Positions 8,039 to 15,706 are shown, numbered from the stretch's first letter. The stretch is 35,166 nt of DNA from Desulfurivibrionaceae bacterium (GCA_030145275.1 JAQYVV010000029.1:1-35166); one strand, 5' to 3'. Notes: generated from the sequence alone by a model not told the origin. Translations and numbers: made by a program.

Positions 8039-8431
8039 ATGAGTACTATTAAAATCGCTATCCCCACTGATGAACCTGATGGAATGAATGGCAAAAGATC
8101 AGGTCATTTCGGCCATTGTAAAGAGTTCACTCTGGTGGATATTGAAAACGGTGCTGTCACCAATCTTGTAAGGCTTGATAATATCCCACACCCTGCCGGA
8201 GGATGCATGGCACCGGTTCAACTTCTTAAGGACAATCAGGTCGACTCCATAGTTGTGGGCGGTATAGGTGCGAATCCTTTTAAGCGTTTCGAAGAGGTAG
8301 GGATTAAAGTTATATTTGCAGACCTTGGGCAATGTCCAGATGTGCAGTCAGCAGTTGATGGCTTTCTTAGCGGTAAACTGCAGGAGATGCAGCTTCAGCA
8401 GTCATGCAAAGGTAGTGGTACCTGCCATTAG
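8039..8431 (+). CDS. NifX/NifB-type dinitrogenase iron-molybdenum cofactor-binding-fold protein
   Basis: A 130-residue protein of the NifX/NifB-C/VnfY fold (PF02579): SGHFGHCKEFTLVDIENG near residues 21-38, IPHPAGGCMAPVQLL near 50-64, and VVGGIGANPFKRFEEVGIKV near 73-92. In the ORP clusters of sulfate reducers such proteins bind Mo/Cu or Fe-S clusters; which one here is not shown. The tail KGSGTCH and the HFGHC and GGCM cysteines could be ligands. It has GGAG before its ATG and is first in an operon with the ORP-like protein and two ferredoxin ATPases. A MITE is inserted only 7 bp after its stop, and its stop codon's last base begins the 8-bp duplication. Confidence 0.85.
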   Translation: MSTIKIAIPTDEPDGMNGKRSGHFGHCKEFTLVDIENGAVTNLVRLDNIPHPAGGCMAPVQLLKDNQVDSIVVGGIGANPFKRFEEVGIKVIFADLGQCPDVQSAVDGFLSGKLQEMQLQQSCKGSGTCH

Positions 8432-8438
8432 AATATTG

Positions 8439-8592
8439 GTAAGCGCTCCATGCACACCCCGCTGCACGTGATCGAACCCCGTGCTATACAGGGGGTATAA
8501 TCGCGTGGCTCAATCACGCACATCGGGGTACCCCTGAAACGCTTACGGACTCGGGGGTATGCAATCTTGGGTGTACTTTTTTGATCACTAAC
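8439..8592. mobile_element. IS66-type MITE, copy b, inside the ORP-like operon (TSD GAATATTG)
   Basis: A 154-bp element starting GTAAGCGCTCC and ending ATCACTAAC, with the perfect 8-bp duplication GAATATTG at 8431-8438 and 8593-8600. It is the most divergent copy. It has GTAAGCG / CGCTTAC arms (8439-8445 and about 8540-8546), an ACCCC / GGGGT stem and a GCGTG / CACGC stem, then a tail. The GTAAGCG end is the form seen in many IS66-family termini. It sits in the 224-bp gap between two co-directional genes of one operon, so its transcript would fold strongly and could attenuate or separate expression of the downstream genes. Confidence 0.8.
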
Positions 8593-8655
8593 GAATATTG
8601 GAATCCTTAGAGCTCATTAATAAAAATAATTTTTCAACGCACGGAGGTGAATGGT

Positions 8656-9150
8656 ATGAAGATTGTTATCTCAAGTAGCGGACCTGATTTAGATGCTGCG
8701 GTCGATCCACGCTTTGGAAGGGCCGCCTATTTTATTATTGCTGACAGTGAAAATGGTGAACTGCTAGAATCTATAGATAATTCATCCGGCATGGATGCAG
8801 CTCAGGGCGCCGGAATCACCGCTGCTGCCATGGTTGCTGATAAAGGTGTGGGTGCGATTCTGACCGGTCGTCTTGGGCCTAAGGCTATGGCGGTTGTTGA
8901 AAAAACTAAGATCAAGGTCATTTCCAATGTCAGTGGCACGGTACGGGAGGCAGTCGAGCAATTTCGTGCAGATAGTAGGGGCGGGGCTGTGTCCAGCGGC
9001 ACCGATAAAGGTCCGGAAACTACTGTTGCTGATACCGACAAACGCCCAGGGCAAGGCATGGGTCCAGGTGGGGGCGGTGGTCAAGGCCGTGGTCAATGCG
9101 GCGGTGGCGGCGGTGCTGGAAAGGGCCGTGGTTTATGCAAGCGAGGATAA
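8656..9150 (+). CDS. ORP-like (Orange protein family) cluster-binding protein with Gly-rich tail
   Basis: A protein of 164 residues with the same NifX/NifB-C fold as the gene at 8039: KIVISSSGPDLDAAVDPRFGRAAYF at the start (given in part), and GITAAAMVADKGVGAILTG in the middle. Residues from about 105 onward form a low-complexity Gly/Gln/Arg tail with three late cysteines or so (GRGQCGGGGG, GLCKRG). Similar Gly-rich tails occur on NifX-like proteins of anaerobes. The ATG at 8656 is preferred over the GTG at 8647, because GGAGG at 8643-8647 overlaps that GTG and lies 8 bp from the ATG. It is followed after 9 bp by the first ferredoxin ATPase. Cofactor type is not known from sequence. Confidence 0.82.
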   Translation: MKIVISSSGPDLDAAVDPRFGRAAYFIIADSENGELLESIDNSSGMDAAQGAGITAAAMVADKGVGAILTGRLGPKAMAVVEKTKIKVISNVSGTVREAVEQFRADSRGGAVSSGTDKGPETTVADTDKRPGQGMGPGGGGGQGRGQCGGGGGAGKGRGLCKRG

Positions 9151-9159
9151 GGTGAGCTC

Positions 9160-9993
9160 ATGCGGATAACTGTTGCCAGCGGCAAGGGTGGGACTGGCAA
9201 GACTATTGTATCTACAAGTTTGGCGCTGTGTGCAAGTGCCAGCGGCAGGACTCAGTTTCTTGACTGTGATGTTGAGGAGCCAAACGGCCATATTTTTCTG
9301 GCTCCTGATCTGAGCCTGTCGGAGCGCTGTGTGGTTACGATTCCAAGGATAATTGAGGGTAAATGCACCTATTGCGGCAAATGTCGTGATATTTGCCGCT
9401 TTAACGCAATCACCATCTTTGGCCAGACCATCATGTCTTTTAATGAACTCTGTCACTCTTGTCTGGGCTGTTTCCTTGTTTGTGAGGAAAATGCCATTGC
9501 CAGGGACGAACGGGAAATAGGGGTTGTGGAGACTGGTCTGGCCGGATCCATTGATTTTGTCCATGGCCGCACCCGGGTTGGTGAGGCTATGTCTGTTCCA
9601 CTTATCAAGGCCGTCAAGAAAAAGGCTCGGCAGGATGTACTGGTAATTATTGATGCCCCGCCTGGGACTTCTTGCCCCTTTGTGGAAACAGTGTCGGATG
9701 CCGATTATGTCTTGCTGGTCACAGAACCTACCCCTTTTGGTCTGCACGATCTGCAATTGGCGGTGGCGGTTTTGCAAAAACTTAATATACCTGGCGGAGT
9801 GATCATAAACAGAGCCGACCTCGGTGATGACAGGGTCGAAAAATGGTGCGCCGGTGTCGGTATTCCTGTTGTCTTGAAGATCCCATTTGAACGTGGGATT
9901 GCCGAAGGGTATGCCCGAGGTGAAAATCTGATTCAAAGTCAGCCTAATTTGCGTCAACCCCTGGAAAATTTGCTCAAGGAGCTGGTTAGATGA
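9160..9993 (+). CDS. MinD/Mrp-type P-loop ATPase with inserted 2[4Fe-4S] ferredoxin domain (first of pair)
   Basis: A 277-residue ATPase of the MinD/NifH superfamily. The deviant Walker A is SGKGGTGKT at residues 7-15, and VIIDAPPGTSCP near 166-177 is the Walker B/switch II region. A ferredoxin domain is inserted between them, with ligands C69, C72, C75, C79 and C98, C101, C104, C108. Such paired ATPases accompany ORP in Desulfovibrio and are thought to load or move a metal cluster in an ATP-dependent way. The second cluster motif reads CHSCLGCFLVC, complete but without the usual CP. It overlaps the next gene by 4 bases (ATGA), evidence of translational coupling. Confidence 0.92.
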   Translation: MRITVASGKGGTGKTIVSTSLALCASASGRTQFLDCDVEEPNGHIFLAPDLSLSERCVVTIPRIIEGKCTYCGKCRDICRFNAITIFGQTIMSFNELCHSCLGCFLVCEENAIARDEREIGVVETGLAGSIDFVHGRTRVGEAMSVPLIKAVKKKARQDVLVIIDAPPGTSCPFVETVSDADYVLLVTEPTPFGLHDLQLAVAVLQKLNIPGGVIINRADLGDDRVEKWCAGVGIPVVLKIPFERGIAEGYARGENLIQSQPNLRQPLENLLKELVR

Positions 9994-10862
9994 AAGAGAT
10001 CGTTGTTTTGAGTGGCAAAGGGGGGACAGGTAAGACCACCTTTTTGGGGGCCATGGCATTTCTAGCCACCAACAAGGTGTTGGCCGATTGTGATGTGGAT
10101 GCGGCTGATCTCCATCTCTTACTTGCTCCAGAACCACGCCAGGAAAACGAATTCCGTTCCGGCGTCAAGGCCAGGGTGGATAGTACCCTGTGCAGTGCTT
10201 GTGGTTCTTGCGAAGAGTTGTGTCAATTTGATGCAATTGAGATGAATGGCGAGGCGCAGATAAACAGTTTGTCCTGTGAAGGGTGCGGGGTTTGCGCCCA
10301 TTTCTGTCCTGAAAATGCCATTATTCTCGATGAAAATCACTGCGGCACCTGGTTCGTTTCCGATACCGACTATGGTCCCTTGGTTCATGCCCAACTTTTT
10401 GCAGGTGAGGAGAATTCAGGCAAACTGGTGGCCTTTGTTAAAAGAAAGGCGCGGCAACTTGCTGAGGAGAATGGGGCCGAATTAATCTTGGTTGACGGTG
10501 CCCCCGGGATAGGTTGCCCGGTTATTGCCTCATTGTCTAACACCGATGCTATTCTTGCGGTTACTGAACCCACTCAGTCCGGTCTGCACGATCTGGAACG
10601 GGTCCTTGACCTGGCCGTTCATTTCAAAATACAATCTTTTGTTAGTATAAATAAATGGGACCTTAACCCTCCCATGGCTGATGAAATAGAGGCTTGTTGC
10701 CGCAAGCGGGATGTGATAGTTCTTGGACGCGTTCCTTTCGATCCTGCGGTTGTCAGCAGTCAGCTTAATGGCGTACCTTTGGTTAAAGATAATGACGGCA
10801 TCGCCGCCATGGCCATTCGGGAAATATGGGCGCAGCTGCGTGATAACGTAGCTGGAGATTAG
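9990..10862 (+). CDS. MinD/Mrp-type P-loop ATPase with inserted 2[4Fe-4S] ferredoxin domain (second of pair)
   Basis: A 290-residue paralogue of the preceding gene. Walker A SGKGGTGKT is at residues 8-16; the ferredoxin ligands are C68, C71, C74, C78 and C96, C99, C102, C106 (the latter in CEGCGVCAHFCP). The switch region is LVDGAPGIGCP near 167-177. The two proteins probably form a heterodimer, as suggested by their 4-base gene overlap and by the known pairing of these ATPases in ORP clusters. The long open frame antisense to both is a shadow. The operon ends here; no terminator hairpin is obvious in the 244 bp that follow. Confidence 0.92.
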   Translation: MKEIVVLSGKGGTGKTTFLGAMAFLATNKVLADCDVDAADLHLLLAPEPRQENEFRSGVKARVDSTLCSACGSCEELCQFDAIEMNGEAQINSLSCEGCGVCAHFCPENAIILDENHCGTWFVSDTDYGPLVHAQLFAGEENSGKLVAFVKRKARQLAEENGAELILVDGAPGIGCPVIASLSNTDAILAVTEPTQSGLHDLERVLDLAVHFKIQSFVSINKWDLNPPMADEIEACCRKRDVIVLGRVPFDPAVVSSQLNGVPLVKDNDGIAAMAIREIWAQLRDNVAGD

Positions 10863-11106
10863 TGCTAACTTTAATCACTAAGTAAAATCATAATCCCAGT
10901 GTTATTCGTGCATCAACTCCAAACCCTGAAAATCAGGTGATTTTAACAGAGAGGCAATATTTTATCTTGCGCGTTTAAGGATTTAATTGTTTACTTTATC
11001 GGTTTTGTGGTTATTTTTATTTCATTCATGTTTAGTGTTACCAATTAATCCAAAGAGTTCACTCCCGTAAGGGTATTGGCAATGGAGAACAAATTAGAGG
11101 AGTACA
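10863..11106. other. Intergenic region before the thioredoxin-CcdA operon
   Basis: No gene, repeat or clear terminator is seen. It must contain the promoter for the gene at 11107; TTAGAGGAG at 11094-11102 is that gene's ribosome-binding site. Confidence 0.4.
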
Positions 11107-11538
11107 ATGTTTAATAAAATTATTATCGCTGTCTTGTTGGTCGTCTTAGCCGGTTGTTCAGATAATCAGCAGGGGGCAAGTTTCTCGCAACCTGGTAAGG
11201 CTGAAGCGCAATCGATGCCTTTGGCTTCTGAGCAAAGTGTTATCTCTCAGGCTGCTGGACTTAATCTGATATTTTTCCTAAATCCTAATGGCAGGCCCTG
11301 CCAGATGCAGGTTGGTATTCTTAGGGATATGTCGGGAGAGCTGAACGGAGTAGCAAACATCAAGTACGTGCAGACAACCGTCGAAGCCGACAGGGAGCTG
11401 TTCTCTCAATATGGAATACGCGCTCTGCCCACACTTCTTCTTGCCGACTCTACAGGTAATGAAATTAGGCGCATGCAACCAGGTGTGAAAAACGCTGCTG
11501 ACATCCGTGCTCTCATTCAATCTGTTCCAAGGTCTTAA
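11107..11538 (+). CDS. Thioredoxin-like lipoprotein with a single active-site cysteine
   Basis: A 143-residue secreted protein. A lipobox VLAGC places the lipidated Cys at residue 17, so it should be anchored in a membrane facing the periplasm. Residues about 48-140 are thioredoxin-like: strand LNLIFFLNP, active-site segment NGRPCQMQ with C64, and a cis-Pro motif ALPTLLL near 113. The usual CxxC is reduced to one cysteine (the first Cys position is Asn or Gly), which would allow thiol-disulfide shuttling or mixed disulfides but not a self-contained dithiol. It is immediately followed by CcdA (3-bp gap), the usual electron donor to such proteins. AGAGGAG precedes the ATG. The exact substrate is unknown. 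Confidence 0.82.
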   Translation: MFNKIIIAVLLVVLAGCSDNQQGASFSQPGKAEAQSMPLASEQSVISQAAGLNLIFFLNPNGRPCQMQVGILRDMSGELNGVANIKYVQTTVEADRELFSQYGIRALPTLLLADSTGNEIRRMQPGVKNAADIRALIQSVPRS

Positions 11539-11541
11539 CCT

Positions 11542-12210
11542 ATGACACCTGTCGAAATAACATTCGCATCTCTTTTAATGGCTACCTTTGCAGGGATTGC
11601 CAGTATTGCATCTCCATGCGTTCTGCCAGTTGTTCCTATCATTGTAACTGGAACCAATGAAGACTATAAACATCGACCTTTGCTTATAGTCCTTGGTTTG
11701 AGTCTTAGTTTTATGGCCATGGGGGCAATAACCTCTATTTTCGGTGGAGCAGTCGCAGGTTTTATGCCTGTGGTTGAGAAGGTTGCCGGGGGGATTATTA
11801 TTGTCTTTGGTATATTTATGCTTCTTGGCATTAATGTATTTAAGAAACTAACTTTTTTTTACAAATTTCAAAATAATACTCAGAGTAAAGGCAAGTGGTC
11901 TGGCCTTATTCTCGGTCTTACTCTCGGCATTGTCTGGATTCCCTGTGTTGGCCCCATGCTCTCAGGTGTTTTGGCCCTGGTGGCAACTAAGGGGGAGCTC
12001 CTTTCAGGTCTTGTCCTGCTTGGTTTTTATTCACTAGGGTTTGCTATACCCATGCTTTTGGCCGGATATGCCTCCCAGTCTGTTCGTCAAAAAATTCGTC
12101 TCGTTAATGCGCATCCTGTGGCAATACGCATTATAAGTGGACTTCTTCTCGTCGCTTTTGGTGTCTACATTCTTACCTCCGGAATGCTGGCCATGGGTAA
12201 TTTGTTCTAA
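11542..12210 (+). CDS. ccdA: CcdA-type thiol:disulfide transporter
   Basis: A 222-residue six-helix inner-membrane protein of the CcdA/DsbD-beta family. It has the two membrane cysteines in the expected places: ASPCVLPVVP (C26) and VWIPCVGPML (C135). The family carries reducing power from cytoplasmic thioredoxin to periplasmic thiol proteins, including those for c-type cytochrome maturation. The neighbour upstream, a thioredoxin-like lipoprotein, is the probable recipient. The stop codon TAA at 12208-12210 falls inside the 8-bp duplication made by the MITE at 12215. Before that insertion the next gene's start would have lain about 14 bp from this stop, so the three genes formed a tight operon. 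Confidence 0.9.
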   Translation: MTPVEITFASLLMATFAGIASIASPCVLPVVPIIVTGTNEDYKHRPLLIVLGLSLSFMAMGAITSIFGGAVAGFMPVVEKVAGGIIIVFGIFMLLGINVFKKLTFFYKFQNNTQSKGKWSGLILGLTLGIVWIPCVGPMLSGVLALVATKGELLSGLVLLGFYSLGFAIPMLLAGYASQSVRQKIRLVNAHPVAIRIISGLLLVAFGVYILTSGMLAMGNLF

Positions 12211-12214
12211 TAGA

Positions 12215-12383
12215 GTAACTATTCAGCTGCACCCCATCTGCGTGCGAACAGTCCTCCCAGCATACCGATGTATCGCTGAAAGGCCTGTTCACACACACCC
12301 GGAGTCTACGCTTACCTGGGGCACATCTGAACAATTACAATCCTGTGGTTATGCCCGCTTTGGGTCCCGACTTGAATAGTTAT
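12215..12383. mobile_element. IS66-type MITE, copy c, splitting ccdA from the NapH-like gene (TSD CTAATAGA)
   Basis: A 169-bp element from GTAACTATTCAG to TTGAATAGTTAT, with perfect 8-bp duplications CTAATAGA at 12207-12214 and 12384-12391. The ACCCCATC box near 12232 pairs with a GGGGCAC box near 12318, ahead of the internal terminal box CTGAACAATTAC. A 17-bp module CGGAGTCTACGCTTACC is at 12300-12316. The central hairpin is weaker than in other copies. A tail of about 50 bp ends in the third terminal box. Confidence 0.9.
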
Positions 12384-12396
12384 CTAATAGATTGAT

Positions 12397-13113
12397 ATGG
12401 CAAAGAAAAAAACAGTTCGACAGAAAAATAAAATTCAGGAAATATGCGGTCGTAAAACGAGTCAGTGGCTAATGGCCTTATTGCTGCCGCTTGTTGTCAT
12501 CGGCGGTTATTTTTGTCCGCGTCTCGGTTTTACGGTGCTGGCACTCATTACCTTCTTCCTGGTATTGGCCAGTAAAAGGGGGAGGTTTTACTGTGGCTGG
12601 TTTTGCCCCATGGGCGCTTTCCATGAAAGAGTTCTCAGCCACATAAGTTTAAAAAGAAGTATTCTGCCGGTGTTTAAATCCAGTTGGTTTCGTTGGCTTC
12701 TCTTTATTCTGATGATGGGTTTGATGTGCTTCAGCCTTTTCGTGGCCTGGGGAGATGCGAAGGCCTTGGGGGATGCATTTCGTAGGATGTGGATTATCTC
12801 GACGGGATTGGCTATTGGCCTGGGTGTTTATTTTAGGCCCAGAGTGTGGTGTTCAATCTGCCCCATGGGTTCTTTGCAGGGGGTCAGTAGCCGCAATACA
12901 TATCTTCTCTCTGTTAGTGATGATTGCATAGGGTGCAAGATATGCCAACAGGTTTGTCCTATAGAGACCTACCCTGGGGCCTATAAAGAACAGGGCCATG
13001 TCCCAAGTATTGATTGCCTGCGTTGTTCAAATTGTATTATGAACTGCCCCAAGAAAGCCCTTGCTTTCCTGAAAAATCTTCCTTCAAATGCAGAAGGCCA
13101 CCTTGAAAAATGA
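12397..13113 (+). CDS. NapH/YccM-like membrane 4Fe-4S ferredoxin protein
   Basis: A 238-residue inner-membrane protein with about four helices. It has the two cytoplasmic CxxxCP-type motifs of this family, CGWFCP (C66, C70) and CSICP (C152, C155), and a C-terminal 2[4Fe-4S] domain with C177, C180, C183, C187 and C207, C210, C213, C217. Proteins of this type pass electrons between the quinone pool and periplasmic or cytoplasmic redox partners. Its place after thioredoxin-like and CcdA genes suggests a role in periplasmic redox or cytochrome assembly. The MITE at 12215-12383 now separates it from ccdA, and its ATG has only a weak ribosome-binding site. The stop lies in the loop of a strong hairpin. 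Confidence 0.87.
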   Translation: MAKKKTVRQKNKIQEICGRKTSQWLMALLLPLVVIGGYFCPRLGFTVLALITFFLVLASKRGRFYCGWFCPMGAFHERVLSHISLKRSILPVFKSSWFRWLLFILMMGLMCFSLFVAWGDAKALGDAFRRMWIISTGLAIGLGVYFRPRVWCSICPMGSLQGVSSRNTYLLSVSDDCIGCKICQQVCPIETYPGAYKEQGHVPSIDCLRCSNCIMNCPKKALAFLKNLPSNAEGHLEK

Positions 13114-13131
13114 GAAATTTTCAAGGTGGCC
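13096..13131. terminator. Strong hairpin between convergent genes
   Basis: Arms GGCCACCTTGAAAA (13096-13109) and TTTTCAAGGTGGCC (13118-13131) are a perfect 14-bp inverted repeat with an 8-base loop that contains the plus-strand stop codon. There is no good T run on the plus side. Lying between convergent genes it could end transcripts from both. Confidence 0.65.
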
Positions 13132-13207
13132 TTAGATTGAAGAAACTGAAAAGAAAATCTTTTTATCGATTGTTTGTCATCTTCTCTAATCCGTAAACCT
13201 GGAGATT

Positions 13208-14065
13208 CTATTCAGCGTGGTCTTCTTTGTGGGTGTGGCATAATCCACAGGCCATTTGTCCTTGCGAATTGTTGTCTCCATCCGGACCATGACATTCCAG
13301 ACAAGTTTCAGTCGCATCAGAGACGGGTGGAGCTATAGGCGTGAATTTGCCGTCAGCATAATCATTTAACATCATGACCGTCTGCATGGCTACTCTGCCT
13401 GCCACCTTTGCGCACCTGTCTTTTCTCTCATAAGTGGCTATTTCGATATCGTTTGCCACTGCCCAGGTGGATACTGAGACATGGCAGAGAGGCGATCCTG
13501 GAACCACGCGTTTCTGCCCTGGGAATTTTACAATAGAGTCGAACTCATCGGTGGGATGGTTGTATGAGGCATACCAGTTAACCAGATCTTTGATCATCTG
13601 GTTATGGGTTTTGTCTTCATCCTTGGCCACCAGATTTATGATTGCCGAGCATGCGCCAACTGAGCCGCAAAGTGTTCCCTGTCCAGCATAGCCACCTGCT
13701 GCGTGGTGAAACATGTCGTCAGAGAGTGTTGTGTATGGATAACCTACTTTTTCCTTCAAAAGGCTGAGGACCCCCAGCCATGCGCCTGAGCCTCAGCCGC
13801 CGTTTGCGAGATAATTTTTGTAGCCCCTTTTTCCGGCTTCCAGCGGATCGAGCTTACTATACTTCCATGGTAGAGGCGGTGCTGCCTGAGCTTCTTGTGC
13901 GTTTGCCTCTTTTCCTGCAAATAAGGATCCACCTACTGCAACTGCCAATCCACCTACTGTGGCGGCGCCAGCTGTGTTCAAGAAGTTCCGTCTTGAAATA
14001 CTGACGTTCTCCTTGTGGTTCTCTTCCTCAGGGGCTACCGAGGAACTGTGTGGCATTTTCTCCAT
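13208..14065 (-). CDS. Split-Soret-type dihaem cytochrome c (C_GCAxxG_C_C family), probable selenoprotein with UGA-encoded residue 91
   Basis: Read through an in-frame TGA (13793-13795), this is one 285-residue protein rather than two broken pieces. Residues 1-90 hold a twin-arginine signal (SRRNFLNTAGAATVGGLAVA) and the start of the mature domain. Residues 92-285 hold the rest, with C133 and C139 in CGSVGAC, C194, C218, and two haem motifs CLECH (255-259) and CGLCH (273-277). Two haems per chain and Tat export match split-Soret cytochrome c of Desulfovibrio. The TGA falls where the family has its first conserved Cys (NGG-U-GSGAWLGVLSLL). A hairpin at 13762-13779 with a GGUC loop, 20 nt after the UGA, resembles the bacterial SECIS of fdhF. 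The start has GGAG 8 bp upstream. The protein is exported folded to the periplasm; its redox partner is unknown. Confidence 0.85.
13762..13795 (-). promoter_or_regulatory. UGA selenocysteine codon and bacterial SECIS stem-loop
   Basis: On the minus strand the UGA (13795-13793) is followed by 13 nt, then the stem GGCUG (13779-13775) pairing with CAGCC (13766-13762). One G-U and one G-C pair extend it, closing the tetraloop GGUC (13772-13769). UGA-to-loop distance is 20 nt. In E. coli fdhF it is 18 nt with the same GGUC loop sequence, from memory of that well-studied element. The codon after UGA continues a conserved reading frame. Confidence 0.8.
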
Positions 14066-14365
14066 TGGTTCTTCTCCTCCTTGATGTTGTTATTTAGCCA
14101 GTGCCGACTTAAGCTCTTTATGGGCTTCAGCCATTACTAACGGTATTTATTTTGTGGTTTAAACAAAAATGTTATCAATTTGTTTCAGCTTGAGATTGTC
14201 AACCGGACATTTGTGGTATAAATCTCTACCTTAGATTGTTTAATCCTTCAACTGAAAAAATTTAGTTTTTTAAAATCCTATTGACATTTTCCACTTGAGA
14301 TAGTTGTTCCTAAGTTTAATGAATTTCTTATATGGGCTGGATTTAATGGTGTCATTGCAGGAACG
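14066..14365. other. Intergenic region upstream of the split-Soret cytochrome gene
   Basis: An AT-rich, gene-free region. On the minus strand TTGACA near 14193-14198 is a possible -35, but no -10 stands at the right distance. On the plus strand TTGACA at 14281-14286 likewise lacks a good -10. I see no palindromic operator here. Confidence 0.35.
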
Positions 14366-14531
14366 CTAGTGTTAGGTCAAGTGTGAAATGTCGTAAGATT
14401 GCGCCGCAATTTTTGATGCCTGCAAGGCACGTGTTCAGGCGCATAGTTGTGCTATGTGGCTGAAAGAGTAACGCCGCAGGCGCAAAAAAGGGCCAGCAAG
14501 CTGCGGTATTTCAGGCTTGACGGGGCACTAG
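14366..14531. repeat. Family-III long palindromic element
   Basis: An approximately 166-bp imperfect palindrome. GTCAAGTGTGAAATG at 14376-14390 pairs with the complement of TATTTCAGGCTTGAC at 14507-14521, and outer CTAGTG / CACTAG boxes extend it. Inside are smaller hairpins: GCCTGCAAGGC, CATAG-ttgtg-CTATG, and GCGCCGCAA / TTGCGCCTGCGG-like arms. It has no coding potential, a higher GC content than its surroundings and is present once here. It may be a REP/MITE-like element; no target duplication was identified. Confidence 0.6.
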
Positions 14532-14608
14532 GCACATAGTTTTTTATTAAAAGGCGCAATTTAGGTGAAACTTTTTTAGGGGGGTGACAATTGTTTGGAG
14601 CTAAATCG

Positions 14609-15706
14609 GTGAAACTTTTTCTTTGTATATCTTTCTTTTTCATCTTTTTTATTCCTTATGGGTATGCGGCAACACTGGTTGTGGTGAAGGATAGAGTTAA
14701 TGTCAGGCAGGAGCCAGATCTTGAAAGTCCAATACTTGTGCGGTTGAACAGCGGCCAGAGATTAGAAGAAATTCAAAAAATAGGGCGTTGGCATGAAGTG
14801 CAACCACAGGGAATTACGCAAATAAAGGGCTGGATATTTGGCTCCCTTGTGATGCCGCTGGAAGAGTACGAGGAGCAAGAGTCAAAAGGTGGGGGATTGA
14901 GTGTTGCTAGCTTCGGGCAAGTGGTTTTGTCGGAAGCTGAGCTGAACTCTTTCTTGAGCCTGCTAGATGCTCCAACAAGGAGAAAAGCCGCTCTAGACTT
15001 GGATTTCCTTAAAAATATGGTGCGAGAAGAAGTTGTCAGGAAGAAAATTATACAAGAGGCAGTTGCCAGTGGTTTTGATAAATTGCCCCGTATTGTTCGC
15101 TTCATGGAAAGAGCCAGGACCCAAGCGTTGGCGGACCATTTTCTAAGCGAGCAGGCCCAAGCAGCTGATGATTTTCCTTCAGATCAAGAAATTAAAAGGT
15201 TATACGAGCTCAATAAAGAAAAATACACTGATCCCCAGAGGGTGCATGTCTCCCAGATTTTTATCCATGTCCCAGCCGATCTTGGGGAGGAGCAAAGGGA
15301 AACCCTTCGGGTCAAGGCCCAGAAAGTTTCGGATTTGGCCAGGTTTGATGGTAGTGATTTTGCGGCCCTTGCATCCGACTATTCTGAACACATGGCAACC
15401 GCTCAAGCAGGGGGCGATCTTGGCTGGGTTGAAGAGGGCGCAATGGCTGCGGGGATGAGACAGATTCTTGCCGGGATGGAAATAAACTCTGTCAGTACGC
15501 CATACCGTTCTGGACAAGGGTGGCATGTCTTCAAACTTATGAACCGAGAGGATGCTTTTGTAAGACCTCTTGAGGATGTTTCAACAGAAATTCGTGAAGA
15601 GTTAAGGCGCAGAAAAATGATTGAAAATCGGGATTTATATTTGAGGAATATTATCGAAAAAGATGAGGTTTTTCTTGATGAGGGTGTTATCCCAAAAATG
15701 AGATAA
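14609..15706 (+). CDS. Secreted SH3-domain / PpiC-type peptidyl-prolyl isomerase (SurA-like foldase)
   Basis: A periplasmic or membrane-tethered protein of about 365 residues. It starts with a signal peptide (VKLFLCISFFFIFFIPYGYA). A bacterial SH3 domain follows (VVVKDRVNVRQEPDLESPIL to about residue 85). Next is a SurA-like helical region, then a parvulin/rotamase domain near 225-335 with VHVSQIFIHVP, GGDLGWVEEGAM and GWHVFKL signatures. The family helps outer-membrane and secreted proteins fold. The GTG at 14609 is chosen because GGAG lies 8 bp upstream and the signal peptide then starts cleanly; a TTG at 14591 would add six residues. The SH3-plus-parvulin fusion is less common than SurA itself. 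It stands alone. Confidence 0.85.
   Translation: MKLFLCISFFFIFFIPYGYAATLVVVKDRVNVRQEPDLESPILVRLNSGQRLEEIQKIGRWHEVQPQGITQIKGWIFGSLVMPLEEYEEQESKGGGLSVASFGQVVLSEAELNSFLSLLDAPTRRKAALDLDFLKNMVREEVVRKKIIQEAVASGFDKLPRIVRFMERARTQALADHFLSEQAQAADDFPSDQEIKRLYELNKEKYTDPQRVHVSQIFIHVPADLGEEQRETLRVKAQKVSDLARFDGSDFAALASDYSEHMATAQAGGDLGWVEEGAMAAGMRQILAGMEINSVSTPYRSGQGWHVFKLMNREDAFVRPLEDVSTEIREELRRRKMIENRDLYLRNIIEKDEVFLDEGVIPKMR

Noticed and set aside
9133..10137. A 334-codon open frame antisense to the two ferredoxin ATPases
   Set aside because: The plus strand encodes two proteins with complete Walker A and ferredoxin motifs; the antisense frame has no recognisable motif or ribosome-binding site.
13208..13759. 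The split-Soret region as two genes or a pseudogene
   Set aside because: The only lesion is one TGA at a conserved Cys site with a SECIS-like hairpin, and both halves are otherwise intact.
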